Source: Epiperipatus broadwayi (Eukaryota > Onychophora > Udeonychophora > Euonychophora > Peripatidae). From it: DNA of 64,000 nt. The stretch is taken from NCBI GenBank assembly GCA_028023455.1, contig JAQFVV010006197.1, positions 17,109,254-17,173,253 of the forward strand, written 5' to 3'. Positions 35,446-47,673 of this stretch are shown here, piece after piece; position 1 is the stretch's first letter; each line of letters starts with the position of its first letter. A model generated the notes under the pieces. It searched no databases. It was given only the letters and a program-made list of their open reading frames with translations, and was not told where the DNA came from. The translations under genes and the position numbers were made by a program.

Positions 35446-37291
35446 TGTAACGGTCAGAAAACGTGTGACTCGTAAACATAGTGCAGAATTCGACCACCAT
35501 ACAGAACAGCAGCACCATCGAGTAGCGAAGCCACCCGTGGTACTGAGTTCGAACATAGTTTATCGGTTCCACAATACCACCCACGAAACAACGCATCTGA
35601 TGCGACATTAGTAAATATTTCCTTAGGCACGGTGGTCAGGGATATGCAAGAGACTCATGATTTTATTCTCGAGTTAGCCAATAATCAAACTAATATTAAT
35701 TAAACATTCATATTTACATAATCGAGGAAATATTATATAGAATGGGTATCGAATAAATAAAACGTAAATGCAGACATATAGTTTAAAATTATTTATTAAC
35801 ACATTTTAAGAAGACAATCATTTACTAATAATATTTTGTGGATTTAAAGCTTCAGTAGCGGGATTTGCGACATGATTATATTTTAAAGAATACATTTATT
35901 TATTTAGACATTATTTTATATTGAGGATTTCAGTAGCGGTATTTCCGATACTGAAATGTTTACAAAAGGAATTCACTTATTTGAAGGCGTAATCTAGCTA
36001 CCTAAAATTCTCGAGTAAGTATTTCTAATGCATGCCTGGAGGGATTTATACCTTTGCAATGCAATAGTCTAAAGTATGGGTTATAAGAGTAATGGCAGAC
36101 ATATATTTATTTAATTAAAATATTTATTTATAACTAAGGGCAAACATTTATTTGAGAGTGATTTATGAAGATAATGCAGAGGCGGAGTGATATATAGAAT
36201 AATAAAATTAAGTAAAGGAACACGTGGTACGCTTTAGAAAGGCGATATGGAATGGCAGTATATTGAAACTGCAATGCTGCAAATGGGTTTATAAGAGTGT
36301 CGGGCTGGTCTCTGCCTCGGCCCGACGAAGTAAGGTGTCACATAAGCATAACCAGGGACAAGCGGTCCGTATCGCAGTTTTTCCGGCTGGCTGCATGACA
36401 TTGTCAAGTCCTACGGGAACACCCATTATGCCCGCTTGTGTAGGACGACTGGGGTTAATTTCAACCCTGAAGAATCCGGAAATTTCACGGCGGAATGGGT
36501 CATCGCGTCTCTAAAACGTAACACATGTATACTGTATAAACGATTATGATGAGGTTTAAATAGATTTCTGACTCGGCCCTACATTACCAACATTTACTCA
36601 AGAACTCTGGCGACTCTCAAAGAAATGTGATTTTCTAGAATTATTCATTAGATTTAATAAATACAAAACATATATAAACTGGGAGTTATTACAACTAATA
36701 TGCCAGCCATTTACGAAGTAGTAGACCCTGCATTACAATAAATGATGCACTGAATGCGTGTCGATTTATATGAAAGTGAAGTTATTAAGGAAATAAGAAT
36801 GTCAGGCTGGTCTCTGCCTCAGCTCGACGAAGTACATATTAATGAAAATGTGTTACGCAGTCACTGTTTCAAACGATCATAGATTTAAACTTTGAAAATT
36901 GAGATAATTATGAGCATGCAATAATTAAATAATAAATATAGATAAAATGTAGATTTTAAAAATACGCACCCAAGATAGAATGAGGTAAGCTAGATTAGTA
37001 GAAAAATTTACACATTAAGTTAATTATTCAGTTTTAGTTAAACATATGGTAGTTTTACATTTTATAATTTAGATAAGTACTATGAAGAAAAGCTATAGCA
37101 TATTATTAGAGTACTCTAGAGTTTGAACACAGACAGGTACCTGTTTTATAAGAAGTTTTCTGATTCCATTGTTTAGTAGCAAATAGTTCGTGAAATAGTT
37201 CGTGAGTGGCAATTCTTTCTTGTATTTAGATATTTCATTTAATTTTACGGCAGCAGCAGCTTTCTCATTCAGTTCAGGCAGCAGATCTTCA
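35446..37291. mobile_element. LTR-like block F
   Basis: The left end TGTAACGGTCAGAAAACG resembles the TGTACCGGTCAG terminus of element B. A GC-rich island (36290-36515) aligns loosely with one at 62560-62640 in block E in the same orientation. The phrase ggctggtctctgcct occurs at 36303 and again at 36805. The right edge is uncertain; I place it before TGGTGAATTTACGACGGGC, a weak PBS-like candidate. The open frame at 36224-36514 lies in the GC island and shows no domain. Confidence 0.4.
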
Positions 37292-38574
37292 TGGTGAATT
37301 TACGACGGGCAATGGAAAGTTCAGCATCCGATAGGCCATCTCCTGATGGAGAATAATCTAGGTGCTTTACTCGGTCATACCTTGGCAGGAACAAATTATT
37401 TTTATTATTTTTGGAGACTCTCGGTGATCGAGAGCAAAGCTAAAGTTTAAGTGAATGTCTCCAGCAAGTCTAAGATGGCCTCTTTTTTTATCTTGATCCT
37501 TCACATTTTTGTTAAGGTATTTTTAGGTTCTACTTAATCTGCCCTGAGGATAATCAATGCATTTTGTTGGTTTTTTAATTAAAGAAAGCTGCCGTTCTAT
37601 TGTTTACATTTTACATTTACTAATTATATTTTGGGGAATTTTTCTTTAATTAATCTATTATCTATCACTGACCGATGCTTTTCAATTTCAAAGACAAAAA
37701 GGAAACATAAGATTATTTTAACTTTTAATTAAATATTACATCAGATTTTTTTAGAATTATTATTAAACGAAATTTAAACAAAGCAATAAATACGAACTTT
37801 ATAATCCAAAATAAATGATTAAAATTATACAAAATTATATAGCTAAAAGAAATCTAAATTATATGATTTTATCCCTATTTATTGCCTTTAATTTGAGATC
37901 GAAATGTGTGCGTGTTTATGCTGAATTCTACATATATTTATACATTTTTAATATTGTTACACACACAATTCGATATCAAAAAGTTTAAATTTGGGCGGGA
38001 TAGACCGGTCAGTGAGAGACGACAGAAAAAGGTGAAACTTAAGATTCGAATACGAATCTTACTGTTTCAATTGATAATTAATTTTTATCTGAATTGTATG
38101 CTTAGTTGGCTTTGCTGGTCATGTTGAAATTTGAGAACTCTGAAATTTTTTTTTTTACTTTCTTATAGCTTTTGAGTTCAGTATTTGACTGCTGTGTTAA
38201 ACTGTGCAGAACTAGTTTTTTAAAGAGATATCTGATTTTTAAGCATTCATATAAGATCGGAATACAATTATTTACTTAGTTAACCAAATTGAGTTATTTC
38301 TTTTTATTTTATTTTTCTAAACTGGAAATTCATCCTTAAACTTTTAGTTTTCTGCTTTTAAACTATGTCAGACCAACAAGGATAAAAAAACACACAAATC
38401 CTCAACACCCAGCAATTGGAAAATTTGGTGATTACTGCCTTCTCATTCACTGTTCACCTATGAGGGACTACTGAAGAGACCTTTGCCCATAGTGAGCTGA
38501 TTATTACTAAAGATTGATTATTTATTTATTTAAAGTGTTTTATTGAAGAGAGCAATGTATAATAGAAAAATATG
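37292..38574. other. Intronic stretch, nothing firmly recognised
   Basis: It may include internal sequence of block F (tctcggtgatcgagag hairpin near 37425) but no coding domain is visible. From about 37560 onward it is plain AT-rich DNA. Confidence 0.4.
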
Positions 38575-39180
38575 TACAGGTAGTCCCCTACTTATGAACA
38601 CTCAAATTATAAACATTTCGCTATTACGTAATCGCTTTTGGACTTTAGATCTTTATGTATGCACATACTTTCATGCATAATTAGTGCTATATAGTGTAGA
38701 AAGAAATGGGTATTCAAAATTCTACAGTATTTTAGTACTTTAATAATTAAAAAATTCTTTTTAATAATTAACGCTACTGATGAAAAAAGCTATTTTCATA
38801 TATTCGTAATTGAATTTTTTCTAAAGAAAGATAAACTTTGGATTAATTAAAAGTATATTTTAGAGAACAATAAGCACTTATATAAAATACAGTAAATCTT
38901 CCCATCTCTCTGACATTATTAATTACTTTTATTTTTAGCATCATTACAGACTGTCTTGAACAGAATCGTATTTGATTAGCGCTTGTTTTTAGTTGCACGA
39001 TTACGTTACATATACTCTATATATATTTCTGTTTTGGTGAATTTTTTTCATTCTTATTAATTAAAAACATGAGTGAGAAACAAGAAAACAGCAGTGTTGA
39101 TACAACCAAAAAGAAATCAATGTTTCATAAATCTAGACAAAAAATGAATTTTACATTGATGGCTATATAACAATTGTTAA
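38575..39180 (+). mobile_element. Possible pogo/Tigger-like DNA transposon fragment
   Basis: The phrase caggtagtcccctacttatg (38578) resembles the terminal repeats of pogo/Tigger-type elements. About 490 bases later an ATG opens MSEKQENSSVDTTKKKS, which resembles the short Ser/Lys-rich N-terminus of such transposases before a stop. No helix-turn-helix or DDE domain follows and no right TIR was found. Confidence 0.35.
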
Positions 39181-39689
39181 AATCAAAATTAATTCTAAAC
39201 AAACTTCACATTTATGATTGTAAAGCATGGTGTTATAACCAAAACAAACAATTTTTATACTTCTAAACTGACTTCAAATTTCAAAATAGTTAACCAAAAC
39301 AAAAAAATTTTTACTTATAGCTTTCAATCTATCAATGCAACAAAATTTCCAAATTTTTTTCAATTAGTCTGTCAAAATTTTGAATTTATGGGTGGAAAAC
39401 AGGGTATTTATTTTTAAACTATAAAGGTTACAAACAGGAAAGCTTTTCTTTAGGGTTGAACAACACAGTATTTGATTTTATATAATCAATATTTTAAAAA
39501 TCACTTATATATCTAGCAAATTATATATATCATTATATATAGCAAATTATATATACATAGTAAATTATTGTGCATCAGCGCATATTCAGTTCAGGGCTAT
39601 TGAAAGTAATTCAAACCTGATTGTGCAATCAAGTCCAAAAAAAAAAAAAACTATATCATCACTCAAGTATGTCGGTATGTTATCTGGAA

Positions 39690-39707
39690 CCCCAAGTTGC
39701 GGCACCA
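39690..39707 (-). other. Element C primer-binding site
   Basis: The minus strand reads TGGTGCCGCAACTTGGGG, complementary to a tRNA 3' end ...GCGGCACCA. It lies 19 bp from the LTR edge at 39727, a layout like that of element B. Confidence 0.55.
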
Positions 39708-39726
39708 AGTCCGGGGAAAAAAAAAT

Positions 39727-42240
39727 TGTACCAGTCAAAATCATGTGATCATTCAACAAGACCTAAAATCCAAGCAAAGTACATCAATCTAGCATGTGTA
39801 AGACACATTAACCTATTTGCCTATTCTCCAGGATCTATGACTATATGGCAGCGCTTTTGAGGATACTACAAATTTTTTTGATTCCGTTCCTAGCAATGAG
39901 AATAGGATGAGCACAGAGACTTGGAAATCAATAACACATTCAAATGATTAGTTAATAATTTCTACAGAATGTAAAAACAGTGTAGACTATTGCTTAATAT
40001 TAATATTCAGAGCCGTAATAATATTCAAGACAACATTAACAAAAGGGAGTTTTAATTAATAATACTAAATAAAATCTCATTCAATTAGGGAACAATATAA
40101 CTCAATTAAATAATTAATACTAGAGATTTGGGCAATGAATGACAAATACGATAATACAGAGAAATGATATAATATAAATTTAGTAAATGATTAAATATGA
40201 TAATTTAATGATTATAAATAAAAAGAAAGATGTATGTAGAATGTCTATACAATTCTTATTACAACTTTGTTGAGGGTATGATTTACAATCAGACATCTTG
40301 TTTAATTAAATAAGTCATTTGAAGTTACACATGTAGATAAAATATTTGGTTATACATATAAAAGTTGGTTTGTGCGATTAAAATATAAATATAAAATTGG
40401 TTGATGTGGTTAATATGCCAAGATTATGGAATAAATTAATTAGATAATCAATAATAAATGATAGCTTACTCCTCATTTAAAATATCACAAACTTATATAT
40501 ACAGATTTTATTACAACATTATATATTTATATATATATAAGAATAATTGATGATGTGTGATTTTAAGAGCGGCATGATCACATTTTTCTTAGATTTGGAA
40601 GATCGCTCAAATGGCAAGTAATAGGAGATGGTTCAGCCTAAAATAAGCTGCAATTATATAATCTGACTTACAAAATTAAATAGAATGGGTAGCAAAAAGC
40701 ATACAATTACGGTTTACAGATAACATTGCAAGGATATAAACAAATTAAAAATAATAAAGGTGGTATTACTTTATAATTTACAATCATATATATGAATAAG
40801 GGCACTTAAGACACTCTGGGTGGCTCTGTCGTATTTGCACAAAGGTGAGACTGACTGCACAATAGTCAAGGGTATAGCTCTGAAGAATAATAGCACAAGA
40901 GTGAGAATATGTCTGCAGGATGGCCAAGAACATATCCCTGAGGAATAGTGGCACGAGTTAGCATGTTGAGATGGTTTATCCATATATTCCCATACATGTA
41001 TCCATGAAAGAGATTCCTAGTAGGAAAAGCATCTACTTTGTGAGGGATAATGAGGATTGGGTCCGGGCATGCTGAAGATCCCATGGTGCCTGGCAAAGCA
41101 AGAAAAGCAATGGATTAAACTATTGTAATGATACCCCAATAATGCCTACAATATATAAATAGTTTGTACTACTAACGGCTATGATAAACTATTACGTGTA
41201 TAAAATAATATGCTACCTAGTGTAATGGAATGCCTAAACACAAACCATCCACAGGCAATTAACTAATGCCTAAGAAAATATAAAATGGGTCAGAATATAA
41301 AGACTAAAGGGAATAAACTGCTTTCTCCCACACTTCTAAAATATCTCCTTACATTTCTATAAGTAATCAATGTATGTATAACTTAATAAAATCTTAGATC
41401 ACACATAGGTAGATGATATATTAAATCCATTTCTGGTGAGATTTAATTAAATAAATTGGTCACATATTTCAATGATTAGCTAAGGATTTACTTTGTAATT
41501 AATGAGGATAGTTAAGTACAGGCATTAAAGCATTACCTGCCATTTAAAAATAAACATATAAAATAATCGGTATAAAACCTAGCAAGTTTATAATAATTAA
41601 CCTTAAAGAAAATTTACATCTCCAACTAAACAGGAGAAACTATGAGCAGTGAAGTTTCAACTTTCTCCCTTGGTTGGGGACCTACGAGGCATATTAAAAT
41701 AAAACAAAATAGGAGAGAATAAAATTTAATCTAAATTATCACACCAAATTTAAGAACTTAGATTTATTAAGAGTTCCCTAGTTGATGGCAATATAGACGT
41801 TTTATCTTGGCCAACTTGTTGAGATGATGTAGGTAATCAGCGGATCATGATCCGAGACTGGTTTGAATGGAACACATCAGTAGAGATTTAACTTACAGCA
41901 ATCATCTTCTTTGAACAGTACACATATTTGACCCAGATGTTTCAAGCTTTGGCATAGTGAATGGGAGATGAGATTCCCAGAGGTATGGGAAAGCAAACGG
42001 TCCCTTCTTTGATCCCAACATTACTTATTTCACCAATTAAATAAACATGAAGTATAATAGAACTTCATGATAAGACTCAGAACAAGAATATAAGATGGCC
42101 AAAAATTTGGATATTAATACTTTATGTTATTATGTAAAGAATGCTGCATTGGGGTAAGATATTTTATTCATTTTGCACATCTCTAGAAACAGGACAATCT
42201 TTTGTTTCCATTACATTTTTGTTTAGATTTGCTATATACC
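39727..42240 (-). repeat. 5' LTR of a B-related element (C)
   Basis: The left end TGTACCAGTCAAAATCATG and the following acaagac(c)taaaatccaagcaaagtac align with the first 70 bases of element B's LTR (acaaggtttagaatctaagc). Similarity then becomes patchy. The presence of a PBS on its left makes it a minus-strand 5' LTR rather than a solo LTR. The internal region beyond the PBS is gone or unrecognisable, and the right end, near where element D begins, is not defined. Confidence 0.5.
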
Positions 42241-42250
42241 CAGCTATGCC

Positions 42251-43010
42251 TGAGTGAACTGCAAATCTGAATAGTTATTTTAAAGTAAAACAAACCAACT
42301 AATTAACACAAGATCTTTTATTAGTACATAGTAATTACAAACACAACAATTATGAGTAAATGATTAATATTCCCATCACCAACCCAATATACACATATAT
42401 ACATACACACAAATGAATTGCAATCCAATCTTCCCTCAATCTACAATAGTACAGTAAAATACATAGTACCTTTGCTGGATCACAACATTATAAACCCTCA
42501 GAGAGTCACGTAGGGCACTTTAAAATTATATTAAGAGCCGTGCGGTCTGTTTCAACTCTAGTCATTACAGATGCTGAAAACCTGGGATCACAGTAAGAAA
42601 AAGAACAGCACTCAAAAAGAGCCATGGGAAAAAGACCTCTAGAGTTATTTTCCTGTTCTTATAGATTCCCACATTCAAAGTCCCTTTCTTGTCTCTTCTC
42701 TGAAGTATTAACACTGCTGCTCCCTTGTGTTCCTGGCATGCAAAATGGATTTGTTTAGTTATCAGTTTTTTTGGTAATCCAGTCTGGTAAAACAATGCAT
42801 CCCTAATTATTTAATTTAGTTAATAGTTTGGCATTATTAATTATTTGTAGGGTGTACGGTTTGATTTTAATTATCTTTATTTCACTTTAATACTTTGAAA
42901 TCTATATACATTTCTCACCATTTATATAACTGCTAAATATTTATTATTTAATGTGTGTGTCTTTACTGACTCTAATTTATATTTATATATATATACATAT
43001 ATATAATACA
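42251..43010 (-). repeat. Element D 3' LTR
   Basis: It is 760 bp long and matches 45620-46421 along its length, with differences in the microsatellite near the right end (tatatatata versus cacacaca). The ends are TG...CA. Confidence 0.88.
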
Positions 43011-43020
43011 CCTCCCCTTA
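43011..43020 (-). other. Element D polypurine tract
   Basis: The minus strand reads TAAGGGGAGG immediately before the TG of the 3' LTR. Confidence 0.8.
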
Positions 43021-43374
43021 TACCAGAAAGATTATTGTTTAATGGCACTAGATATAGTCTTTTAATTTGTATGGCTACCAGATTTTCCATTTTGGTCTGG
43101 GTGTATACTTTTGCATTTCATCTGACTTTGAGCTCAATGTTGTATCACTTTCCCTATTCACCGGCATATGTGTCTGCCTCCATTGGTCACTCATTTCACT
43201 TCTGTGATTTGCTGTTCATCCAGCAATAACTCGTTTTGAATGTCTGGCAACGTTTACATTTCTTCTACAACTTGCTGCCGGGACATGGTTTATGTGTCTT
43301 CTGTAGGTAGTGCCATCCTGAAGCTGAATGATAACTATTTGATGTGAGAACAGTTTTGTGATTATTCACTCTCT

Positions 43375-44242
43375 CTATTTATTTTGTAGCATGTCCCGGA
43401 CCCCAACTTTATTCCCGTTTACAAATGTATTTACATTTTTATCATTGCTGTCATTTTCAACAGGATTTGAGAGCAAGAAGGCTAATAAAATGTGCAGTTT
43501 CCTGCCCATCAACAATTCAGGCAATTTTCTGGTGGGCATTGGGTGTTGGTACAGCCTTACATTATCAATTGCTTGTAAATTTTGATTGTTTGATTTCTTT
43601 AACACCTTTTTAATTATTTGGACTGCCTTTTCTGCCAGACCATTCAACTCCGAGTGGTATGGTGGTGTACATATGTGTCTGATGCTGTTATCGTAAAAGT
43701 AATTTTCTATCCCTAGTGATGAACACAGTTCCGTTATCAGACACAATGGTTTCCAGTAACCTGTGACATGCAAATGCAGCATTTAAAGTCTTAACCATTT
43801 CAACAGCAGTTAAATCTTTTACAATTCGACATTCTGCCCATGGTTTTCGGTAACCTGTGACATGCAAACACAGCATTTAAAGTCTTAACCATTTCAACAG
43901 CAGTTAAATCTTTTACAATTCGACATTCTGTCCATCTTTGAGGGTCCATCTATAACCATGAGTAGAAGTTTTCCATTTACAGGTCCAGCATGGTCCATGT
44001 GGACCCTTTGTCATACCTTCATTGCTGCTGGCCATGAACTGTACACCTTAGGTCTCATATTCATTTCTGTTTGACATGCCAAACATTTTTTGATATTTTG
44101 TTTGATGTCGACATTTATTTTTAGCCACCAGATGTAGCTACAAGCTAGTGCTTTGGTCCGCACAACTCCAGGATGGCCATCATGAAGTGTAATACTTGCT
44201 ATTGGCTTTCCATTGGTATCATGACCTGATCGCCTATTGATA
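43375..44242 (-). pseudogene. Element D gypsy integrase remnant
   Basis: Read on the minus strand with frameshifts. Near 44180-44080 an H2C2 zinc-binding module shows TLHDGHPGVVRTKAL and later CLACQ. Near 43980 the catalytic core starts with WQRVHMDHAGPVNGKLL (first Asp). The second Asp is in TIVSDNGTVF (about 43740) and the Glu in PYHSELNGLAEKAVQ (about 43640). All three DDE residues are therefore recognisable. A 93-bp tandem duplication and several frameshifts destroy the frame, so no active enzyme is made. Confidence 0.88.
43748..43934. repeat. 93-94 bp tandem duplication inside the integrase
   Basis: Copies 43748-43840 and 43841-43934 share gtaacctgtgacatgcaaa through ttacaattcgacattctg. 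The duplication separates the integrase segments before and after the second catalytic Asp. Confidence 0.93.
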
Positions 44243-44243
44243 T

Positions 44244-45560
44244 TTATCCTTTACATATAGATAATTTATTACAGTTTGCCCAGAACCATGGGTCAATGTA
44301 CTGAGACCTTGAAACTGGCCATCCATTTCTGATCCATCCCATGAGTATCTGATAGACCTGATCAGAGCCCATCCAATTGGCTCTGTATTTGCTATTCAAT
44401 ACTTCTGAGTTTAGAGTATCAATATAATTTATTTCCACTTCCATCGTTGATTGTTCTTGTTTGTCCAAAATTTTCTTTATTTTAATTTGGATCCTGATTT
44501 TTCTGAACCACTCCGTCCCTATAATGGGACTAATTTTATCAATAATATATAGGAGTAGATTTGCTTTTTTGCCATTATATTTAATTGGCGCTTTAACTTG
44601 GCCTATAATTTTGAGCACATTACCGGTTTACATCTCACTTTAATATTTGTTTTCTCTAAAACAATCCCCACCTTATTGGATGACAATTTTTTCCAATCTG
44701 TCCATGAAATTATGGAAATTGCCAATATGCTATCAATTTCTATTTCTTTACCATAAATTTTTAGTTTAATCGTAAACTGGTGTATACATTTTAACATCTA
44801 GATTTTTAATCTTGTGGATGGTTGTCAGGTTCTCTCGCTTATTACGTGGCATAGGTGCATGATCTTTTATTTTTCCCTTGTTATCTTGTCTACATGACGC
44901 TTTTTGCCGCATTTGAAACATGCTTTTTCCTGCCATTTGCATTCTCTTGAAATATGGTCTATTTTTACCACAACAGAAACAGATTATTTTCGCATTACTA
45001 ATATTTCTCTTCCTTGGGCTTTCTTCATTTTAAACATTTCTATTTTTGTGCTTTCATCTGATTTTAATCTAAATGCTTGAGCCTGCTTCAATATCAGCTC
45101 ATATACCATACCCTTTGTGATGACTATTTCGTAACCTAACTCCATTTCAATTAGAAATTGTTGTCTGAGCCTATTGTCAGATATTTCCCAAAGTAGTTGG
45201 TCCATTAAGATTTTTTAGTAACAATCCTTAGCCAATTCTTTCAACACCAGATTGTCTTCATCAATTTTTTCACTGCTAAATTGCTTTCTATTTCGGAGAG
45301 TTAATCTGGTTATGTGGCGAGAAGGACGGGGGCTAAACTGATCATTCAACTTCTTGATCACTTCCTCGTATTTGACCTTTTCAGGCAAAGGCACTCAAAA
45401 TTTTTATGGATAATGTCAATTACTATTTTCCTGACCAAACACATTAGAGTTTTTTTTTCTCTTATTGTCCTCAATCTCATTCAAGGTGAAGAAATTTTTG
45501 ATCTGGGTTCTATATAACAGCCATTTGGATGTGTTTGTGGCGTGTTCTGCCCTAAAGTTG
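44244..45560 (-). pseudogene. Element D gag C-terminus and protease remnant
   Basis: From 45560 leftward, an ATG opens MSTLGQNTPQTHPNG and a decayed gag follows; an open piece at 45205-44984 has LRQQFLIEMELGYEIVITKG. With one frameshift, zinc knuckles read CFCCGKNRPYF and ACFKCGKKRHVDK (about 44970-44885). A retropepsin-like segment follows (about 44760-44500): IEIDSILAISIIS, where the family has D-(S/T)-G-A, then later IIGTEWFRKI. The G-A to I-L change at the active site and multiple stops show it is dead. The frame ends near 44250 with text typical of the region upstream of integrase, so the RT and RNase H block is deleted. Confidence 0.8.
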
Positions 45561-45619
45561 ACATAATTTCAAGTTGTTTTGTAACTTCGCCACTTATTTG
45601 TTATGTCCTCATCTACAGC

Positions 45620-46421
45620 TGAGTGAACTGCATATCTGAATAGTTATTTTAAAGTAAAACAAACCAACTAATTAACATTAGATCTTTTATTAGTGTATAG
45701 TAATTACAAAATACAACAATTATGAGTAAATGATTAATATTCCCTTCACCAACCAATATATATATATATATATATATGTGCCCAAATCACCAACCAATAT
45801 ATATATATATATATATATGTGCCCAAATGATTTAGAATCCAATCTTACCTCAATCTACAATAGTACAGTAAAACTCACAATACCTTCACTGGATCATGAA
45901 CTTGTAAACCCTCAGAGAGCCTTTTATGGTGCTTTAAAATCATATTAATGCCTCTGTTTTAACTCTAGTCAGCTGGATTCACCTACAGGTGCCGAAAACC
46001 TGGGATCACAGAAAAAAGAACAGCACTTAAGAAAAGCTGTGGGAAAAAGACCTCAAGAGTTATTTCATCTACTCATATATTCTCACGTTCGAAGTCCTAT
46101 TCTTGTCTCTTCCCTCTGGAGTATTAACACAACTGCTCCCTTATTTCCCAGGTGTGCAAAATGGATTCGTTTGGTTATCACTTTTTTTGGTAATCCAGTC
46201 TGGTAAAACAACACATCTTTTAATTATTTAATTTAGTTAATAGTTTGGCATTATTAATTATTTGTAGGGTGCACAGTTTCATTTAATTACCTTTAGTTCA
46301 CTTTAATACTTTGAAATCTATATACATTTCCCCCCTTTTATATAACTGCTAAATATTTATTACTTGATGTGTGTGTGAGAGACTTTATTGGCTCTAATTT
46401 ACACATATATATACACACACA
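45620..46421 (-). repeat. Element D 5' LTR
   Basis: It is the partner of 42251-43010 in direct orientation. Near 45765-45820 it carries an extra tandem duplication of a TA microsatellite plus gtgcccaaat(c/g)a, absent from the other LTR. Confidence 0.88.
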
Positions 46422-47184
46422 TCTGATCAAATTTTGGCCAGTCATTGTTTCAAACTCAATATACTTGATTATATCTTAAATTGTCCTACATTTCCATATG
46501 TGGTATGGAAAGACTGATAAATAGCCAAGAGAAATTTTAACTAAATTGACCCACATTTCCATATGTATGAAAGATCGATCAATTAGCAAAGTAAAATTTA
46601 ATTAAAGAATCTTTGGTATTTATAACATTTTATATTGGAATGATACAATGACTTGCCAAAATCTCAAGATCTAATGATTACATTATGCGATTCTTAAATG
46701 TTGATTTTATTTTATATAAATTATAAATTTTTTTATTTACAATATATATAAGATTATTTATTTATCCTACATATATATATACATACATATATGAATTAAA
46801 TGGGCATAAAGAAAATTAATTTTTGTCTTGATATTTTAAAAAAAAGTGCTATCACCTATTGCTAAATACTGGTGCTAATTACATATAAGTTGGGTTCAAA
46901 CTTATATTGGTAGTTATATAATTAGCAACAGGTGAAGTGCAAATATGTAGAACCATATTTACAGCTTCAATAATAAGCAGCTTCATTTGTTTAATTATCT
47001 CTTGTTCACAATAATAGTTTATAGAGTTCTTGTTTCCTGAGCTAGATTTGTGCATAATAGTTAGTTATATAAAATAGATGTTTATGTTTAGTGTTATGGA
47101 CATTCGGATGATAATAATCCTGGTTAGCACAAAAGGGATATCCTTTAGAGCACATGCACTACATTTCATTTTATTTATTATTTC
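46422..47184. other. AT-rich intronic stretch, nothing recognised
   Basis: No coding text, LTR edge or repeat partner was found within the window. Confidence 0.45.
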
Positions 47185-47580
47185 TTTAGAAATTTAGTTT
47201 ATAGTTGGCCAGTACATTAGTGGTGATAAGTGGCCAGAGCATTGATGATTTGTCATGATGTCTTTAGAATCTTAACATTATTTGACTTATGATTATATTT
47301 TGATAAGTCACACCTAAGTATGTGCATCCAAATAATTATTGTTTGTATTCCTGCCCTAGGTTTGGCAGTGGTCTTTAGTGGACCACTTTCAAATCCAGTC
47401 ACAAGATTGACTGATGATTTATTTTTATTGTTGATCATTCATGATGATGAATAAATATTACTTTTCCATAAATCTGGTGAACTTATAATTAGTTCTCTGT
47501 TCTCTCATACTCATTTTTTAATATTTAATTTTATATTTTGTGTACAGTATTTGGTGATGATGATGGTTTTCCATCTTTAT
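47185..47580 (-). repeat. Interspersed repeat R, inverted copy
   Basis: Its reverse complement matches 56200-56590, including cttgtgactggatttgaaag and the surrounding 390 bp. The + copy lies just upstream of the LINE ORF1, so R may be the LINE's 5' UTR or an independent repeat. Confidence 0.8.
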
Positions 47581-47673
47581 TAACCCCTATTTTCCATAAT
47601 GTTACAAATGGCAACCCAATTGTGAGACATTGTAACCTAGATTCTCTCTTATTGACCTATATTATATATATAT

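Larger units (their letters stand above)
42251..46421 (-). mobile_element. Ty3/Gypsy element D, RT-deleted
   Basis: LTRs at 42251-43010 and 45620-46421 (both beginning TGAGTGAACTGCA on the + strand) enclose 2.6 kb. On the minus strand the order is gag zinc knuckles, protease, integrase. This is the Ty3/Gypsy order, but the RT and RNase H that should lie between protease and integrase are missing. A clear polypurine tract is present. I could not identify a target duplication. Confidence 0.88.

Noticed and set aside
36224-36514. 96-codon + frame in a GC-richer patch
   Set aside because: The openness follows from local GC composition in LTR-like block F; no domain, no splice context, and the related island at 62560-62640 does not preserve the frame.
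45755-45820. Short tandem array resembling a regulatory repeat
   Set aside because: It is a duplicated TA microsatellite plus a short flank in one LTR of element D, absent from the other.
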